64,000 bases of DNA. Source: Phaonia tiefii. Taxonomy: Eukaryota; Arthropoda; Insecta; Diptera; Muscidae. Under the pieces are notes generated by a model. That model was not told the origin of the DNA. It did not search any database and saw nothing but the letters and a program-made list of their open reading frames with translations. The stretch lies in the NCBI GenBank assembly GCA_963931995.1, contig OZ008370.1, positions 196,109,237 to 196,173,236 of the forward strand. Direction: 5' to 3'. Shown one piece after another: positions 12,511 through 23,903 of the stretch (the stretch's first letter is position 1; each line of letters opens with the position of its first letter). Made by a program: the position numbers and the translations under genes.

Positions 12511-13412
12511 TTATGATGATTCCTAAAATATTTCGTGTCTAGCATTAAGATCCCGTGAGCTGAACCAATTTTTAAAACAGTATTTGTTGGTTTTTTCACA
12601 AGAAAAAATCAATGAGTTTTCGAACTCACGGGCGATGTGTTGACACATTTTTGTTACACGGTACCTGTTCGATTTCTACGAATACATTAGTAAATGTTAC
12701 ATTGGAAAATAAAAAAAAGAATAATTTTTGTGCTTTTGCTATTGCATTTTCTTATTCCTTACATCTGATTTAACATAAGATGTAATATTTTTATAATAAA
12801 TAAAGCAATATTTAACTCACTGAAATATTTGTTTTTGTTTTGTCATAAACAGAACGATGAAAAACAGTATTGAATAGTATAGAGAACTTATTGCATTCTT
12901 TTCCGCTCTCATGTAGAGAGTCCATTTCCATAATGTTATTACATAAAACAATATAAAAAGCAGAAATATTTCAAAAGGCATCAATGTTTCACATCAAAAT
13001 TATGAATGAACCAAGTTATGACAAAAAAGAGAGTAATACATTTGAATCGCCAGTGCTTTTGATTTATACAATTCGATCCATTAGTTCTCTATACTATTCA
13101 ATACTTTTTGGCGACCATGACCTACTTGTTTGTTCGCTGCCGCTACATCAATACTTTCAGGCAGAGACTATTGTTCATTTATTTTCAGGCAGAGACTATT
13201 GTTGTACAACAACCACGTATATGATGCTAACGCTGGGTGTTGTTTGCATGTGTTCACTTTGATAGATTGCCATACCCGTGCCTATAGACGTTAACACTTT
13301 AAAAATTTACTTTTGCCCACCGCCTAAAATATACCCGGGGTTGTGTTATGATGATTCCCAAAATATTTCGTGTCTAGCATTAAGATCCCGTGAGCTGGGC
13401 CATTTTTAAAAC
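12511..13412. repeat. ~67-bp direct repeats 835 bp apart
   Basis: TTATGATGATTCCTAAAATA (12511 onward) recurs at 13346 with one change near its start. Both copies run on through TTTCGTGTCTAGCATTAAGA and TCCCGTGAGCTG. Between them is an inverted pair, CAGTATTGAATAGTATAGAG (12862) and its complement at 13083-13106. The direct repeats could be short terminal repeats or the edges of a duplicated block; no coding sequence between them decides. Confidence 0.55.
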
Positions 13413-16400
13413 GCTAGTTTGTTTAGTAACAATGTGAGAGACTCTATTATTCATACATAAAGAGGTATAAACATTATGAATTTAATGTTTAATAATTATT
13501 AAATGAAAATAAAAGGTTAATAACAATTTAGGAAATTTTAGAGTTTATTATCAAGTTTGCAATTTCTTAAAATTTTGCAATGTTAGCGATTTTGTGAGCT
13601 TTCTTACTCTTTAGAGCTTTGGCAATTTGTAATTAATGTTGGAGATTGTTGTTATAATGGGGTTGGCAAGATTTTGCGGATTTTCGTGAATTTGGTGGTT
13701 TTTAACTGAGTTTTTGCCATTTCTTTTGGTTATAGTGATTATTAGGTAATTTTGTAACTTGTTTAAATTTTGGTAATTTTTCGATAATTTTCGCAAGTTT
13801 TTATCAGTTTTCGCAATTTAATGAGAAAGTAGATACGTATAATGTCACTAAAAATGGTAGAATCTTACTTAATAAAAACAAATAGGTTAATAATAGGATA
13901 GATTAACACAAATGTCTTAAAATATTTTAAAATTTTGTTCAATTTAATTTTTCTACTTTCTGTAAACATTACTGTATTATAATATGTATAAATAGTATTA
14001 CTTTTCAGAATTTTGTCAAAAATTTTCATTTTAATTTCTATTGATGTTTGTTTGTTAATATAAAAACTTTCTTAAAGAAGATTTCCAAAGGAAATCGAAA
14101 TATCGGAGAAAAACAAAAAAGTTTTATGAAATCTGAAGAGACCTTAAGCTGGAACAATTAGTCGAGAATAATTAATCAAATAAAGGTCGAAAAATTAGAA
14201 ACAAAATAATTGTTAAAGAATGTCTTGAAGACACCATTAAAATATTGGCCCAGCTGCTTGATGACTAAAGATAGTTGTTGAATGTGCCTGTGTCGTACAA
14301 CAAGTCAAATACCAAAAAAAAAAAAAAACCGAACGGAAAATTCACTAAACATAGTAACACAAAATTGATTAATTATTTTACTTACAAAATCTCAGCAATT
14401 TTTCAATAAAAGTCATTATCAATTACCCTACAAAATCATAAATGTAAGAAAAACAAACACATGTGAGCTATGAACACATGTTGCCCGTCCAGCCACTACA
14501 AAATCTCATAGTCATACACAACTTAACGCTATGCAGCGTATACCTGTAATATTCAGATGTAATTTTTACAGCTCACATCTTGGAAAAGAGTGAGGGGCTA
14601 AAGAGCCAGCAGCGGATGAATGAACGTCAAAACCTACCTTACCTTACACATGGCCGCAGTCCATATTAATGATTTTAAGAAAACTTATATAGAAACAGAA
14701 TCGGCAAAACGACTGACATTACTTGGAAACCATAGAAAAGATACAACTGCATTAAATTACATATTACGAATAGTAGACTAAAAGAGACAGAAAATAGCTA
14801 TCGATAGAAGAGAAGCACATAGAGAGACATAAGAGCAAAACTGGAGAAGTATCTGTATCTGTTTGTTCGCAATAACAAGTCCACCTACAGCTTAACTTCT
14901 TCAAGCGACATCTATTGTATTCACACCGAAAAGATTCATGTGAAATATAACCAAAAGATACTAAAGGCAGTACATTGTTGTTGTTGTTGGTATTGTTGCT
15001 GCCACCGCTTTTGTAATTGTAATGTAAAACTGCTTAGCAATGCTAAGCTACTGTGGCTTGTAGTTATAGCGCAGCTATGTGAGCGTTTGCGCTGTATTTC
15101 TTAACAATTAAGTATATTTTGTTTGTAATTGTAATAAGCTTCTAAGCCAAGTTTGTGCTACCAAACCAAGACCAAGGTTAATGTTAATGTTGTTTGGTTT
15201 TATTTACAAAAAAAAAAACGCTTGTAGTTGAGTTTGAAATTTTAAGCGTTTTAAAATGTTTGTTGTTTTACTTCGTTTTGAATTTCAAGCCTATGCGTAT
15301 GATTTTGAAACCAAACTCGTTTGCGGTTTTCAAAATGAATGAGTTTTTTTTCTTAATTGAAACAAGTTTTTGTAGTTTTGTTGTATATTAGAATATTTGA
15401 GATGTGATTTAAGCGATTTGAGCGCTATTTTTTTTTGCTTATAAACAGTTATTAAAACGAGAATTTAAAATGCAATATCTACTCGATGAAATGATTTCGT
15501 TGAACTGGTTTGATTTGTGACAAATTGTTGTTGCTGTTGATTATTTGTTATTTGTTAATGAAAATTACGGTGCGTCAGGAGAAAACGTGTTTATTTTATT
15601 TTTGGTAACGCAAGAAAAGTTATTATGCATTTAATTATTAATATTAAACATTTTAAGGAACACACTGCGGGTGGAATAACATCAAAGTTGAAAGTAAAGA
15701 GTTTAATTAATGGAAACATTATAGAATCATTGAATTCAGACGAATTATTCATCGCATAACAAAAGATTTAAGACACAAACTTACTTTTTTGAAGGGAGAC
15801 AATAAGGTGTCAAGTACAAAAATGTTATGAATAGAAATTCGTTGGCCAGCAACTGTTATCAGTTGTTTTTAATAAAAATATATTAACACACAATTATATT
15901 TGTCTATCGCTGTGAAATTCTCACAGTGTACGCGGGTATTTGGAAATTGTGTTTCATTTCATTTCAAAATAGAATTGAAGTTTATAAGATTGTTGTTTGC
16001 GCTTGTATGTTTTTTAGTTTGTAATTATACTTGTATAGATTGTGATTGTTTTTATTATGCTGTTAGTTAGTTACACAAAACAAAGTAAAGTTGAAGGTGG
16101 TTTATTTTGAGGGTAATCGGCTTTCATTTCATAGTGTTTAATTATGTACACATACACTTAGTTACAGTTGAATACACTAGGCGTTAGTATCGTTTATAGA
16201 TTATTCAATAATTACACAGTCAATGAAGGATTTTTTGATATAAAATAAACACTTCCTGGAAATAAAAAATTGTGAAATAGAGAAATAGTTAAAGAGGGAG
16301 CGAGCAGTTTATAGATAATATTGATGGAAATTCCATTTCCTAAGGTTGTATTTTGTATAAGCCCATGAACGAAGGGAAAATGATTCTATACACTAGTACG

Positions 16401-16430
16401 ATGATCTGGAAAGATAGGAAGCCTTTAGGT
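13413..16430. other. AT-rich intronic DNA without recognised genes
   Basis: No repeat family other than one reverse CTTAAG motif (15758-15782) was recognised. There is a slightly GC-richer patch at 14470-14660. Open frames are short and lack domains. Confidence 0.5.
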
Positions 16431-17880
16431 ACAATTTTCAATAGTTATTTCTACAGCGCATATAAATTGTTGTGCTCACTTGACACTGCTTCTTATTTAA
16501 ATTACAAGAGCCCCTGGTGCGTATGAGTTTTAAATATTGGTTTGAACATTTATGGTTTATTGGCGTACAACTGTTTAGCAAAAAATGCCTTGTGACATAG
16601 ATTACAGTACATACGTGTTTAAAATGTGTTGTGATATATATTGAACTAATCTAAATCAAGCGCCATATTTGTTGTTATGCTTTCTAAGCGGAACTTAGAA
16701 TGTAAATTACTGGAGCCCCTGCTGCGTATGAGATATAAATATTATTTCGCTATTTATGACTTATTTGCGTACAATAAACATAAAACCTCTCTGGTATATA
16801 CTGAATCAGCAAAATAACGTGCCAAATATCGTTAGTAAAAATACAAAACAGCGTAATTACAATTTTAATTTTTTGCAAGAGAATCAACAAATTTTCTAAA
16901 ATTTTACAGAACATAGTAGTATTTCCACATAGATAAAATAAGAGACTTAAGATAAAATAACTTACTTTTTATCATAGAAGTTAAAACACTTGCTTTTGAT
17001 GAAATGTTTAATTATCAATAAATACCTCGAAATTTTAATTTTTTTCACTAACTTCATTTTGAATTTTAGCTGAAAATATGTAAAATGTTGAAATGCGAAA
17101 CTGTCTATTTCCATAAACATTCATCCCTAAAATAACTTACTTTTATATCGTTGAAGTCTAAACATTTGTGAGAACGTGGGTTTTGACGATATGTAAAATG
17201 TTGAAGTGCGGTACTGTGTATTTCCAGAAATGGAGCCCCTGCTACGTATGAGTATTATTTATTGTCTCGAAAATTTATGACTTATTTGTATACAATTGTC
17301 TACTATAAACTGCCTTTTGACATACATTGAGTATGCAAAATCTTGCGCTTTATTTGAAAAATTTCGAATAGTTGTTTCTACAGGATGATATGTGAGGCTT
17401 ACTAAGCGGAACTTTCTACTTATATTTTAAGTTTTGAATATTTATAATTTATTTGCATATACTTAATTCTATAATATAAAGACATTTCTAATTTGAATAG
17501 ACTGAAGTAAGCAGACAATTTCGTGAAGTCGTTTAAACAGCATTCGATGATCACAGTTATATTGTATTATTGAATTTCCTAAGCGACACTTTATATTTCC
17601 ATAAAAGGAGACCCTGGTGCGTATGAGTAATGAATATTTTTTCGAGCATTTTTGATTTATTTGTATACAATTGTCTAACATTAAATGATTTCTGATATTG
17701 ATTGAAGTAAGCAAAATTTTGAGCCATATATGTAAAATATTGAATAATCGTTTCTACAGCTTGACATTTTTTGTGTTCTCGCAGCAGAACTTACTCTTTA
17801 AATAAATTAAGCTTCAGCTGCATTTTGACCATTTATGACTTATGCGCATAAAAATGAGTAACATTATTTTAAAGCGATCA
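16430..17880. repeat. Decayed tandem array carrying TGCGTATGAGTAATAAA palindromes
   Basis: Units share the order CTAAGCGGAACTT, TGGAGCCCCTGGTGCGTATG, AGTAATAAATATT, ATTTATGACTTATTTGCGTA, CAATTGTCTA, then a block with TTTTGACATA and GCAAAATCTTGCG and a TGTTTCTACAG near the end. Clear palindromes lie at 16508-16570, 16711-16774, 17231-17297 and 17607-17672, with degenerate ones near 17400 and 17800. The unit is roughly 200 bp, with deletions and insertions between copies. Confidence 0.7.
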
Positions 17881-17982
17881 GAAGATAAGTTCTAGAAAAC
17901 CTGGGACATATGTACACATCTTTTTTGACTAACTCATACATTTTTGAAGGGCATTATACGAAAAAGTTAAATAAAATAAATG

Positions 17983-18265
17983 AATGGTGTCCCATTACAT
18001 TCCATTAAGGAATTGGGAAGAGCTTCTCACAACCAGTGAGCTGTGCGCTTTCTATTTTTATACTCAGTGTTTGGCACTTACAGTTTTACACCGGTTCCGA
18101 ACAGTATTTTGAAAAACTTCTCATGGCTAAATTCTCGATAAGTTCGCCGTCACTATGCTAGGTGACCGATGCCGAAAGAAATTTAAAGTGGTCAGACCAT
18201 TGATCGAACCCAGAATCTCATGTACAAGAGGCGTGCACACTATCCATTGCACCATCGATGGCCAC
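17983..18265 (-). mobile_element. tRNA-derived SINE, near full length, inverted
   Basis: Reading on the minus strand, the tRNA-like head starts at GTGGCCATCGATGG (18265 downward) with a recognisable B box (GGTTCGATCAA) and continues through the family body: CGGCATCGGTCACC, AGCCATGAGAAG, CGGAACCGGTGTAAAACTG and GTGAGAAGCTCTTCCC. It ends at GTAATGGGACACC. No clear target duplication remains. Confidence 0.85.
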
Positions 18266-18382
18266 ATTAAAAAAATGACATAATATAATTTAGGCATATA
18301 ATACAACCATCTGCCGTATTGCCGTTTTTTACCTCGACAGATCTACGTATTTAATTTTGTGTACTCAGTAAGCGGAATAATT

Positions 18383-18965
18383 TGAGCACCTGGTTCGAAT
18401 GAGAACGAAAACTGTCCCAATAATTTATGACTGCACGCTGATATTCAAAGAGTAGATCTTGCATTGTTTTATTCTCTCTAAAATCATGTTCAGGTATACC
18501 GAGATTTCGCAGTTACATGATTTCATTTCCAAAACCACTGATTTTTGTACGTCAAAACATATGTTAGGACGGTTGAAATCTCGAGAACTTCGGGGTATAC
18601 CTGATTTCTGGTATTAACTTAAATGGAGCCTCTGGTGCGTATGATTCATAAATATTATACTGAATCATTCATAGCTCCTGGTTCGAATGAGTACGAAAAA
18701 TTGTCCCAACAATTTTTGACTGAACGCTGATATTCAAACAGTAGATTTTGTATTGTTTTATTCTCTCTAAAATCATGTTCGAGTATACCGAGATGTCGCA
18801 GTTACATGATTTCATTTCCAAAACTACTGACTTTTGTGCGGCAAAACATATGTTAGGACGGTTGAAATCTCGAGAACTTCGCGGTATACCTGATTTCTGG
18901 TATTAACCTAAATGGAGCCTCCGGTGCGTATGATTCATAAATATTATACCGAATTATTCATAGCA
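18383..18965. repeat. ~288-bp tandem duplication, two similar units
   Basis: TGGTTCGAATGAG at 18391 and 18679 and GGTGCGTATGATTCATAAAT at about 18634 and 18923 show a 288-289 bp period. Long stretches between them match almost base for base, including TTTATTCTCTCTAAAATCAT and TATGTTAGGACGGTTGAAAT. This is the least diverged duplication in the motif-bearing region and probably the youngest. Confidence 0.85.
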
Positions 18966-20700
18966 CTACCTTTGCCCCATTGAATTACCTAAAAAATTTA
19001 ATTTTAAAACGCAACAGAACACTTCTAGGAAGCCTGGGATTTAGGGCTATATTTTGAGGGAACTTTTCTAGGATTATAGGAAAATGGCAATTAGTAATAC
19101 TTAAGCTTCATTATAGTCGCAAATTGCAATCCCCAGAAACATTTTCTATATTTTCAACTTATTGAGATATCAGTTTTTAAATTTGTTTAATATTATTTGA
19201 AATTATTTCAAAATTCTCCTTGAAAATGTCTTTCAACTTTACAAGCCAACTTAAAATTCTATTAATCCCTCACCACATTCTGGCATTAAATGAAAACTAT
19301 AAAATTTTATAAACATTTTTACCTTTTACAGCATTTCCGCTTCAACACAACAGTGACTGACAACAAATACTCCAACAGCAACAAAAAAAAAATAAAAAAA
19401 ACAACAAATCATCATTATGATGACAAAAAAAATCTAAACATATTTCTTTTTTGCGAAATGAAAACAAAGCCACAACGCAAAACATCATATGGTTAAATAA
19501 AAATCAGTGACAGTACAATTAATAGAAAAAAAGCTAAAAAATTAAATTCAAATTAGACTTTTGCATGCAAGTTCTCGTTAACTATTTTCATTATTTTATA
19601 TGCGTTGACCTAAATTTTATAATACAAAACGAGCTATTGTTGCGAAGCGAAAAAAAAATGCAATTGTAAATTCATGCGCTGTAGTCGATTAACACCGAGA
19701 AAATAAAATTGAAAAAATAAAACGAAACGAAAAGCAACAGTAACATGACAAGCTACTAACAATAAAAGTAAATAAGAATTTAGATAAATATAGTATATAA
19801 TATATATACGAGTAGTAGTACAGCAGTCGCTTATGTTTCTGAAAATCAGCAAACATCAAACACAAATTAGACATATGTCGTCGTACTAATGCGCTAGTTC
19901 TATAGTAGTTATCGTCATCAAACTAAAATTTCAAACTCTTAACAAAATGCAATGCCCCAGCAGAACGTCTATTCCACTATGCAATATGTATCTAACCGGC
20001 AATATGTATCCATGCAATCCAATTGTTGATTTGTTATACAGATACAAATGAATGCTAAATATTTACTTCAATAAGCCCAACACAGTGTAGCCTCAACAAC
20101 AATTGGGGATTGCGACATGTGGAAAGTCCAAAGGGGTTGGGTACACGGTGCGACATATTCATTCAAACAATGACCAATGCAAAAAAATTATGTACCTGTG
20201 CGATGGAAACTAATTATATACATACATTGTAAGAACAAGTAGAGAAGATACATAACACTAGATTGTAAGGCACAGTGGTTTGAATGACGTTAATTTACGA
20301 AAATATTCCCGTTTCACCTTAAGGTTGAATGATATTGTAGAGTTATGGATATAATTGATACCTATTAGATAGCTAGAAACGTATAATCCTTCGAATTTGT
20401 GTAAACAATAAAATGTGTCAGTAAATGTTTGCCATCCTTGAAACGAATAAGGTTGTAAAAAATATTTAACTATAAGTCATAGGAAAATATAGAATGATAT
20501 AAAAACAGAAACTTATTTGTAATGTAAAGATGTAAAGATGTATGTAAAGATTTTGTTTCGCTTCTTATTATCATTGAGATTCTTAAGATTGATTGATCTG
20601 TTTGACATTTTGTGAATTACTTTTATGTGAATGGGATTATTTTTATATTTCCAATGGATCTTAAAACGACATAAGGTTATTTAAAACGGAATCAGCTTTA
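18966..20700. other. AT-rich intronic DNA without recognised genes
   Basis: A-rich tracts with CAACAAATAC-like sequence at 19340-19520. Open frames of 60-72 codons are lysine-rich or phenylalanine-rich translations of A/T runs, not credible genes. Confidence 0.5.
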
Positions 20701-20785
20701 AGTTTCCGTTGACAACTGCTCCAAATTTATTTACTGACCAAAACAAGTATATTAGCCGCTCAACTCTAGAATGATGTAGCATGCC

Positions 20786-20928
20786 AGCCCCGGAATTCTG
20801 TAGCTTATTAACGATAAAAATCGGTAGTTAAATTAACAAACTTTGGAAATTTTATATTGAACTTTTCATAACTTTGACAATTTAACTACCGATTTTTTTA
20901 GTAACATAGTTACAGAATTCCGTTGCAG
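20786..20928. mobile_element. Foldback MITE family 1, copy 2
   Basis: AGCCCCGGAATTCTGTAGC with TAAAAATCGGTAGTTAAATT on the left, and TTTGACAATTTAACTACCGA with AGTTACAGAATTCC on the right, form an imperfect palindrome of about 140 bp. Related to 7204-7341 and 21209-21319. Confidence 0.7.
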
Positions 20929-21208
20929 CTACAGATGTGTAGAATTCATTTGACTACAAATTATATTTTATGAAGAATTTACTGAATTTTTAAGAACTCA
21001 ATGACATCTCTAAAGTCTTATGTCTGTAAATTCCAATGGGTGGGATTTAACTGCGTATGAGTCTTAAATATTCGAAATTATATTTATTAATCATACGCAC
21101 CACATAAGGAAATCATGTGTTTGTGGATATTTCCGTTGACTACTGCCCTAAATTTATTTATTGATCAAAACAAGTATTTTAGCCGCTCATCTCTAGATGT
21201 ATTATATC

Positions 21209-21319
21209 AGCTCCGGAATCCTGTGGCAGATTGCCGATAAAAATCGCAATTTTTGCAATGAATTTTGACAATTTAACTACCGATTTTTATCGCTAACGAG
21301 TTACTGAATTCCGGAGCCA
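21209..21319. mobile_element. Foldback MITE family 1, copy 3
   Basis: The outer arms are CAGCTCCGGAATCCTGT and AGTTACTGAATTCCGGAGCC. Part of the left inner arm is missing compared with copy 2, while the right inner arm TTTGACAATTTAACTACCGA is intact. Confidence 0.7.
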
Positions 21320-21807
21320 CTATAGATGTGCAGATTTCATTTGACTAAAAATGAATTGTTAAGAATTTACTTGATGGAGAATTTACTGAATTTTTTGAAA
21401 TTTTTGACAATGACATCTCTAAAGTCTTATGTTTATAAATTTCAATGGGTGGGATTTTACTGCGTATGAGTAATAAATATTATTTCGAATATCTAATGAA
21501 TATTATTTCGAATATTTAAGACTCATACGGACCACATAAGGAAAACATGCCTTTGGGATATTTGAAATTTTAGATAGAATTCTTCACTGATGTCAAAAAT
21601 CTTTTTGTTTTAGTTGTTAAAGAAAAAACAACGATTGTTTTATTCCAACAATTTCATACTTATTTTTTAATTTTAGGTCCAAGGTAAACAAAATTTTTTT
21701 GACTTTAGATGAAAATATTTTTTGAAGTTCAGGATCCAAACACTGTCGATTTGACTTGGAAGAAAATGCATGTATAATAGAAATTACCATCTCCTGGTAA
21801 ACGTGTA

Positions 21808-22056
21808 CCAAAGAGGGCGAAGCTGGGTCTGTCGGCTAACAAGGTCATTACGACAGTTTATTGGGAAGCATGCGGTCTTATTCACCTCGATTATGTGGAA
21901 AAGTGTAAAACATTGAGCGACGAATATTATTCAAAGCTATTGCACATATTCGACACTGATGTGAAGGAAAAACGACCACATTTTGCGAAGAAAAAATCCG
22001 CCATGGCAAAAATCTATAAATTGGGCTACGAATTGCCACCTCAGCCGACATATTGA
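21808..22056 (+). pseudogene. mariner transposase fragment, internally deleted
   Basis: One frame reads KLGLSANKVITTVYWEACGL, then HLDYVEKCKTLSDEYYSKLL, KEKRPHFAKKKS and MAKIYKLGYELPPQPTY, ending at TGA (22054-22056). These match the order of landmarks in the catalytic part of mariner transposases (the LSANKV..SVFWD segment, then DYLEKG, then KRPH, then the GFELLPHPPYSPDLAP segment). The stretch around the second catalytic aspartate (HQDNAPCH in the family) is missing between KKKS and MAKIY. The reading frame stops where PYSPDLAP should continue. There is no start codon and no inverted repeat, so this is a dead fragment. The minisatellite begins directly after the stop. Confidence 0.85.
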
Positions 22057-22482
22057 AGAGGGTGACGCGTCATAACGCCCAAGGGCGTTATGTCACACCA
22101 AAAGTGGACATAAAGCCCATGGGCGTTATGTCGCACCTAAAATGGACATAAAGCCCATGACCGGTGTGACATAAAGCCCGTGGGCGTTATGACCATTCTA
22201 GGTGCGACATAACGTCCACAACTTTGTAAATATGGTCTACGAGACTCCGTAAAAGGCCATAAAGTCCGTGGACATTATGTCACACCTCAGATGGACATAA
22301 AGTCTATGACCGGTGTGACACAAAGCCCATTTTAGGTGCGACATAACGCCCATGCGCTTTATGTCCATTTTAGGTGTGACATAACGCCCATGGGACTTAT
22401 GTCCATTTTAGGTGCGACATAACGCCCATGCGCTTTATGTCCATTTTAGGTGTGACATAACGCTCATGGGACTTATAGTCCC
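22057..22482. repeat. Two-directional 38-bp minisatellite
   Basis: On the right, CCATTTTAGGTG starts units at 22327, 22365, 22403 and 22441, exactly 38 bp apart. Units alternate between GTGCGACATAACGCCCATGC and GTGTGACATAACGCCCATGG, giving a 76-bp higher-order period. On the left (about 22075-22165) the same sequence runs in the opposite direction (GGACATAAAGCCCATGGGCG, CACCTAAAATGG). The centre (about 22160-22260) mixes both, plus a short unrelated piece with GTAAATATGGTCTACGAGAC. The sequence is GC-richer than its surroundings. Confidence 0.9.
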
Positions 22483-23354
22483 CTACCGGCCGTTGAAGGT
22501 TGGATTGCTAGTACATTTTCCAAAAAAAAAAAAAATAATTTTTGTTGGACAATATTTTTTTTTATCATGAATATTGTGTCTTCCCCAGTTTGATACATTT
22601 TACATAAAAATATCATCAACCATATAAAATAAATATATTTGTTGGAGATTTTGCGATACAGAGAGACAAACCTGCAAATCAAATGAGATTTTTTGAAAAA
22701 TCTAATAGGATGGAATATTTATGTAAAATACAGCAAAATGGGGAAGACAAAATATGCATGATAAAGATTTCAAAATGGCGTCGTGAAAAATATGCTCTGT
22801 CAAAGTTTTGAAAATGTTTTTTACTATATATCGTCGCTGCGCCAATGAAAAGGGTAATGTGTAATTTTTTGAAAACATATTTATTGCTCTTTCCTGATGT
22901 TTCCACCGGCTTCGAAGCTTATGGTATTGACAAAGACAGAGTTGTAGAACAAATGTTCCAAGAAAACTTTAGTTTTTTAGCATTCATGAAAATTTAATAA
23001 AAACACATAGCTGTTTTCGTTGGCGCAGCGACGATATGTTCATCATTGCACGTCGTTTGAGCTACACATTGACCAAAAAAATTTTTTTTTCGACAATGTA
23101 CTAGGATTCGAAGCTTTTGACATTTCCGTAATCACCTCTTCATTGCGCGGCGTTTGAGACTACCCCTCAAAAAAACGTTTTCCCCTAATGAAAAAAATTG
23201 TGCTAAATGGAGACTATGAACGTTTTTTACCGAAAGAAATATTTTGTATACAAGAAGACACGGACCTGTTAAACCTCCCTCGTACATAGTCCTGATGATA
23301 TGATCAGTAAAAGACTATCAAAATTGGTCAACATTTTCCGAGTCGGTTAAGAAG
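22483..23354. other. Intronic DNA with no recognised gene
   Basis: Blocks such as TATATCGTCGCTGCGCCAA (about 22825) and TTGGCGCAGCGACGATATG (about 23020) form an inverted pair some 200 bp apart. Related AATTTTTT-rich lines with CGTCGTTTGAG and CGGCGTTTGAG occur at 23050 and 23145. This suggests one more decayed inverted-repeat element that I cannot delimit. Confidence 0.4.
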
Positions 23355-23903
23355 TGTGGCAGTCGGTGATGCAATGGTTTGTGTGCGTGGCTCTTGTACA
23401 AGAGAACGAGGATTCGATTCCTGCTCTAACCACCCCATAGCTCTTTAGACGACAGTGACCTCGCTTAGTAATGGCAACGCTATAAAGTACTTAGCCATGA
23501 AAAATCTTCACAAAACACCGTTAAGAACCGGTGTAAAAGTGAAGGCTCCAATCTTCTTCTTTTATTGACTATTATACAACCTCATGAGGTCAGATGTCTT
23601 ACACATATTAATTAAACAAACAAATAAACAAATTAAACTAATTTTAACATATTTCTTCAACTGGTTCTATCCTTCGCCTTTTCACGGCAGTTGATAACGC
23701 CAAGCATATGGAGGGATTCTTCGACCTGGTCTTTCCATGGGAGTCTTGGTCGTCCACTTTTCCTGCTTCCATCGGGTACGTTATCGAAAATCCTTCGAAA
23801 ACCTATCGCGCTGGCTCATCTTCCTTCACTCTGAAGGCCGCAATTGGTAAGTGTACAACTAGAAAGCACACAGCTCACTAGTTGTTAGAGAGGAAACCAT
23901 TTG
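23355..23903 (+). mobile_element. tRNA-derived SINE split by a retrotransposon fragment
   Basis: The 5' portion (23355-23553) has the tRNA-like head with GATGCAATGG and GGATTCGATTCCTGC, then body landmarks AGCCATGAAAAATCTTCACA and CCGGTGTAAAAGTGAAGG. The 3' portion resumes at 23851 with GTGTACAACTAGAAAGCACA and CAGCTCACTAGTTGTTAGAG. The 297 bp between belong to another element. Confidence 0.85.
23554..23850 (-). mobile_element. 3' end of a non-LTR retrotransposon inside a SINE
   Basis: On the minus strand one frame reads RIFDNVPDGSRKSGRP, then RLPWKDQVEESLHMLGVI and NCREKAKDRTS, followed by a stop. A block of this type (a GRP.. motif, W.DQVEEDL.. and a W/C-R..A.DR ending) lies at the C-terminus of many insect endonuclease/reverse transcriptase polyproteins. 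After the stop come an AT-rich 3' UTR and a terminal AATAAAAGAAGAAG. Only about 0.3 kb was inserted, i.e. a heavily 5'-truncated copy. The exact clade is undetermined. Confidence 0.7.

Larger units (their letters stand above)
20703..21552. repeat. ~410-430-bp tandem duplication with a foldback MITE in each unit
   Basis: Matching landmarks are TTTCCGTTGAC (20704 and 21130), AAAACAAGTATTTTAGCCGC-type sequence, ATGACATCTCTAAAGTCTTA (21001 and 21410) and GGGTGGGATTT.ACTGCGTAT. Each unit contains one copy of the GGAATTCTGTAAC foldback element (20786-20928 and 21209-21319) and one TGCGTATGAG palindrome (21050-21114 and about 21460-21540). Both repeats were thus present before the block was duplicated. 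Confidence 0.75.

Noticed and set aside
12511..13412. Solo or paired LTRs of a retrovirus-like element
   Set aside because: The direct repeats are too short, and the interior has no primer-binding site, polypurine tract or gag/pol frames that I can see.
22057..22482. CRISPR-like regular repeats
   Set aside because: Repeats are contiguous without unique spacers, and the host is an animal; it is a minisatellite.
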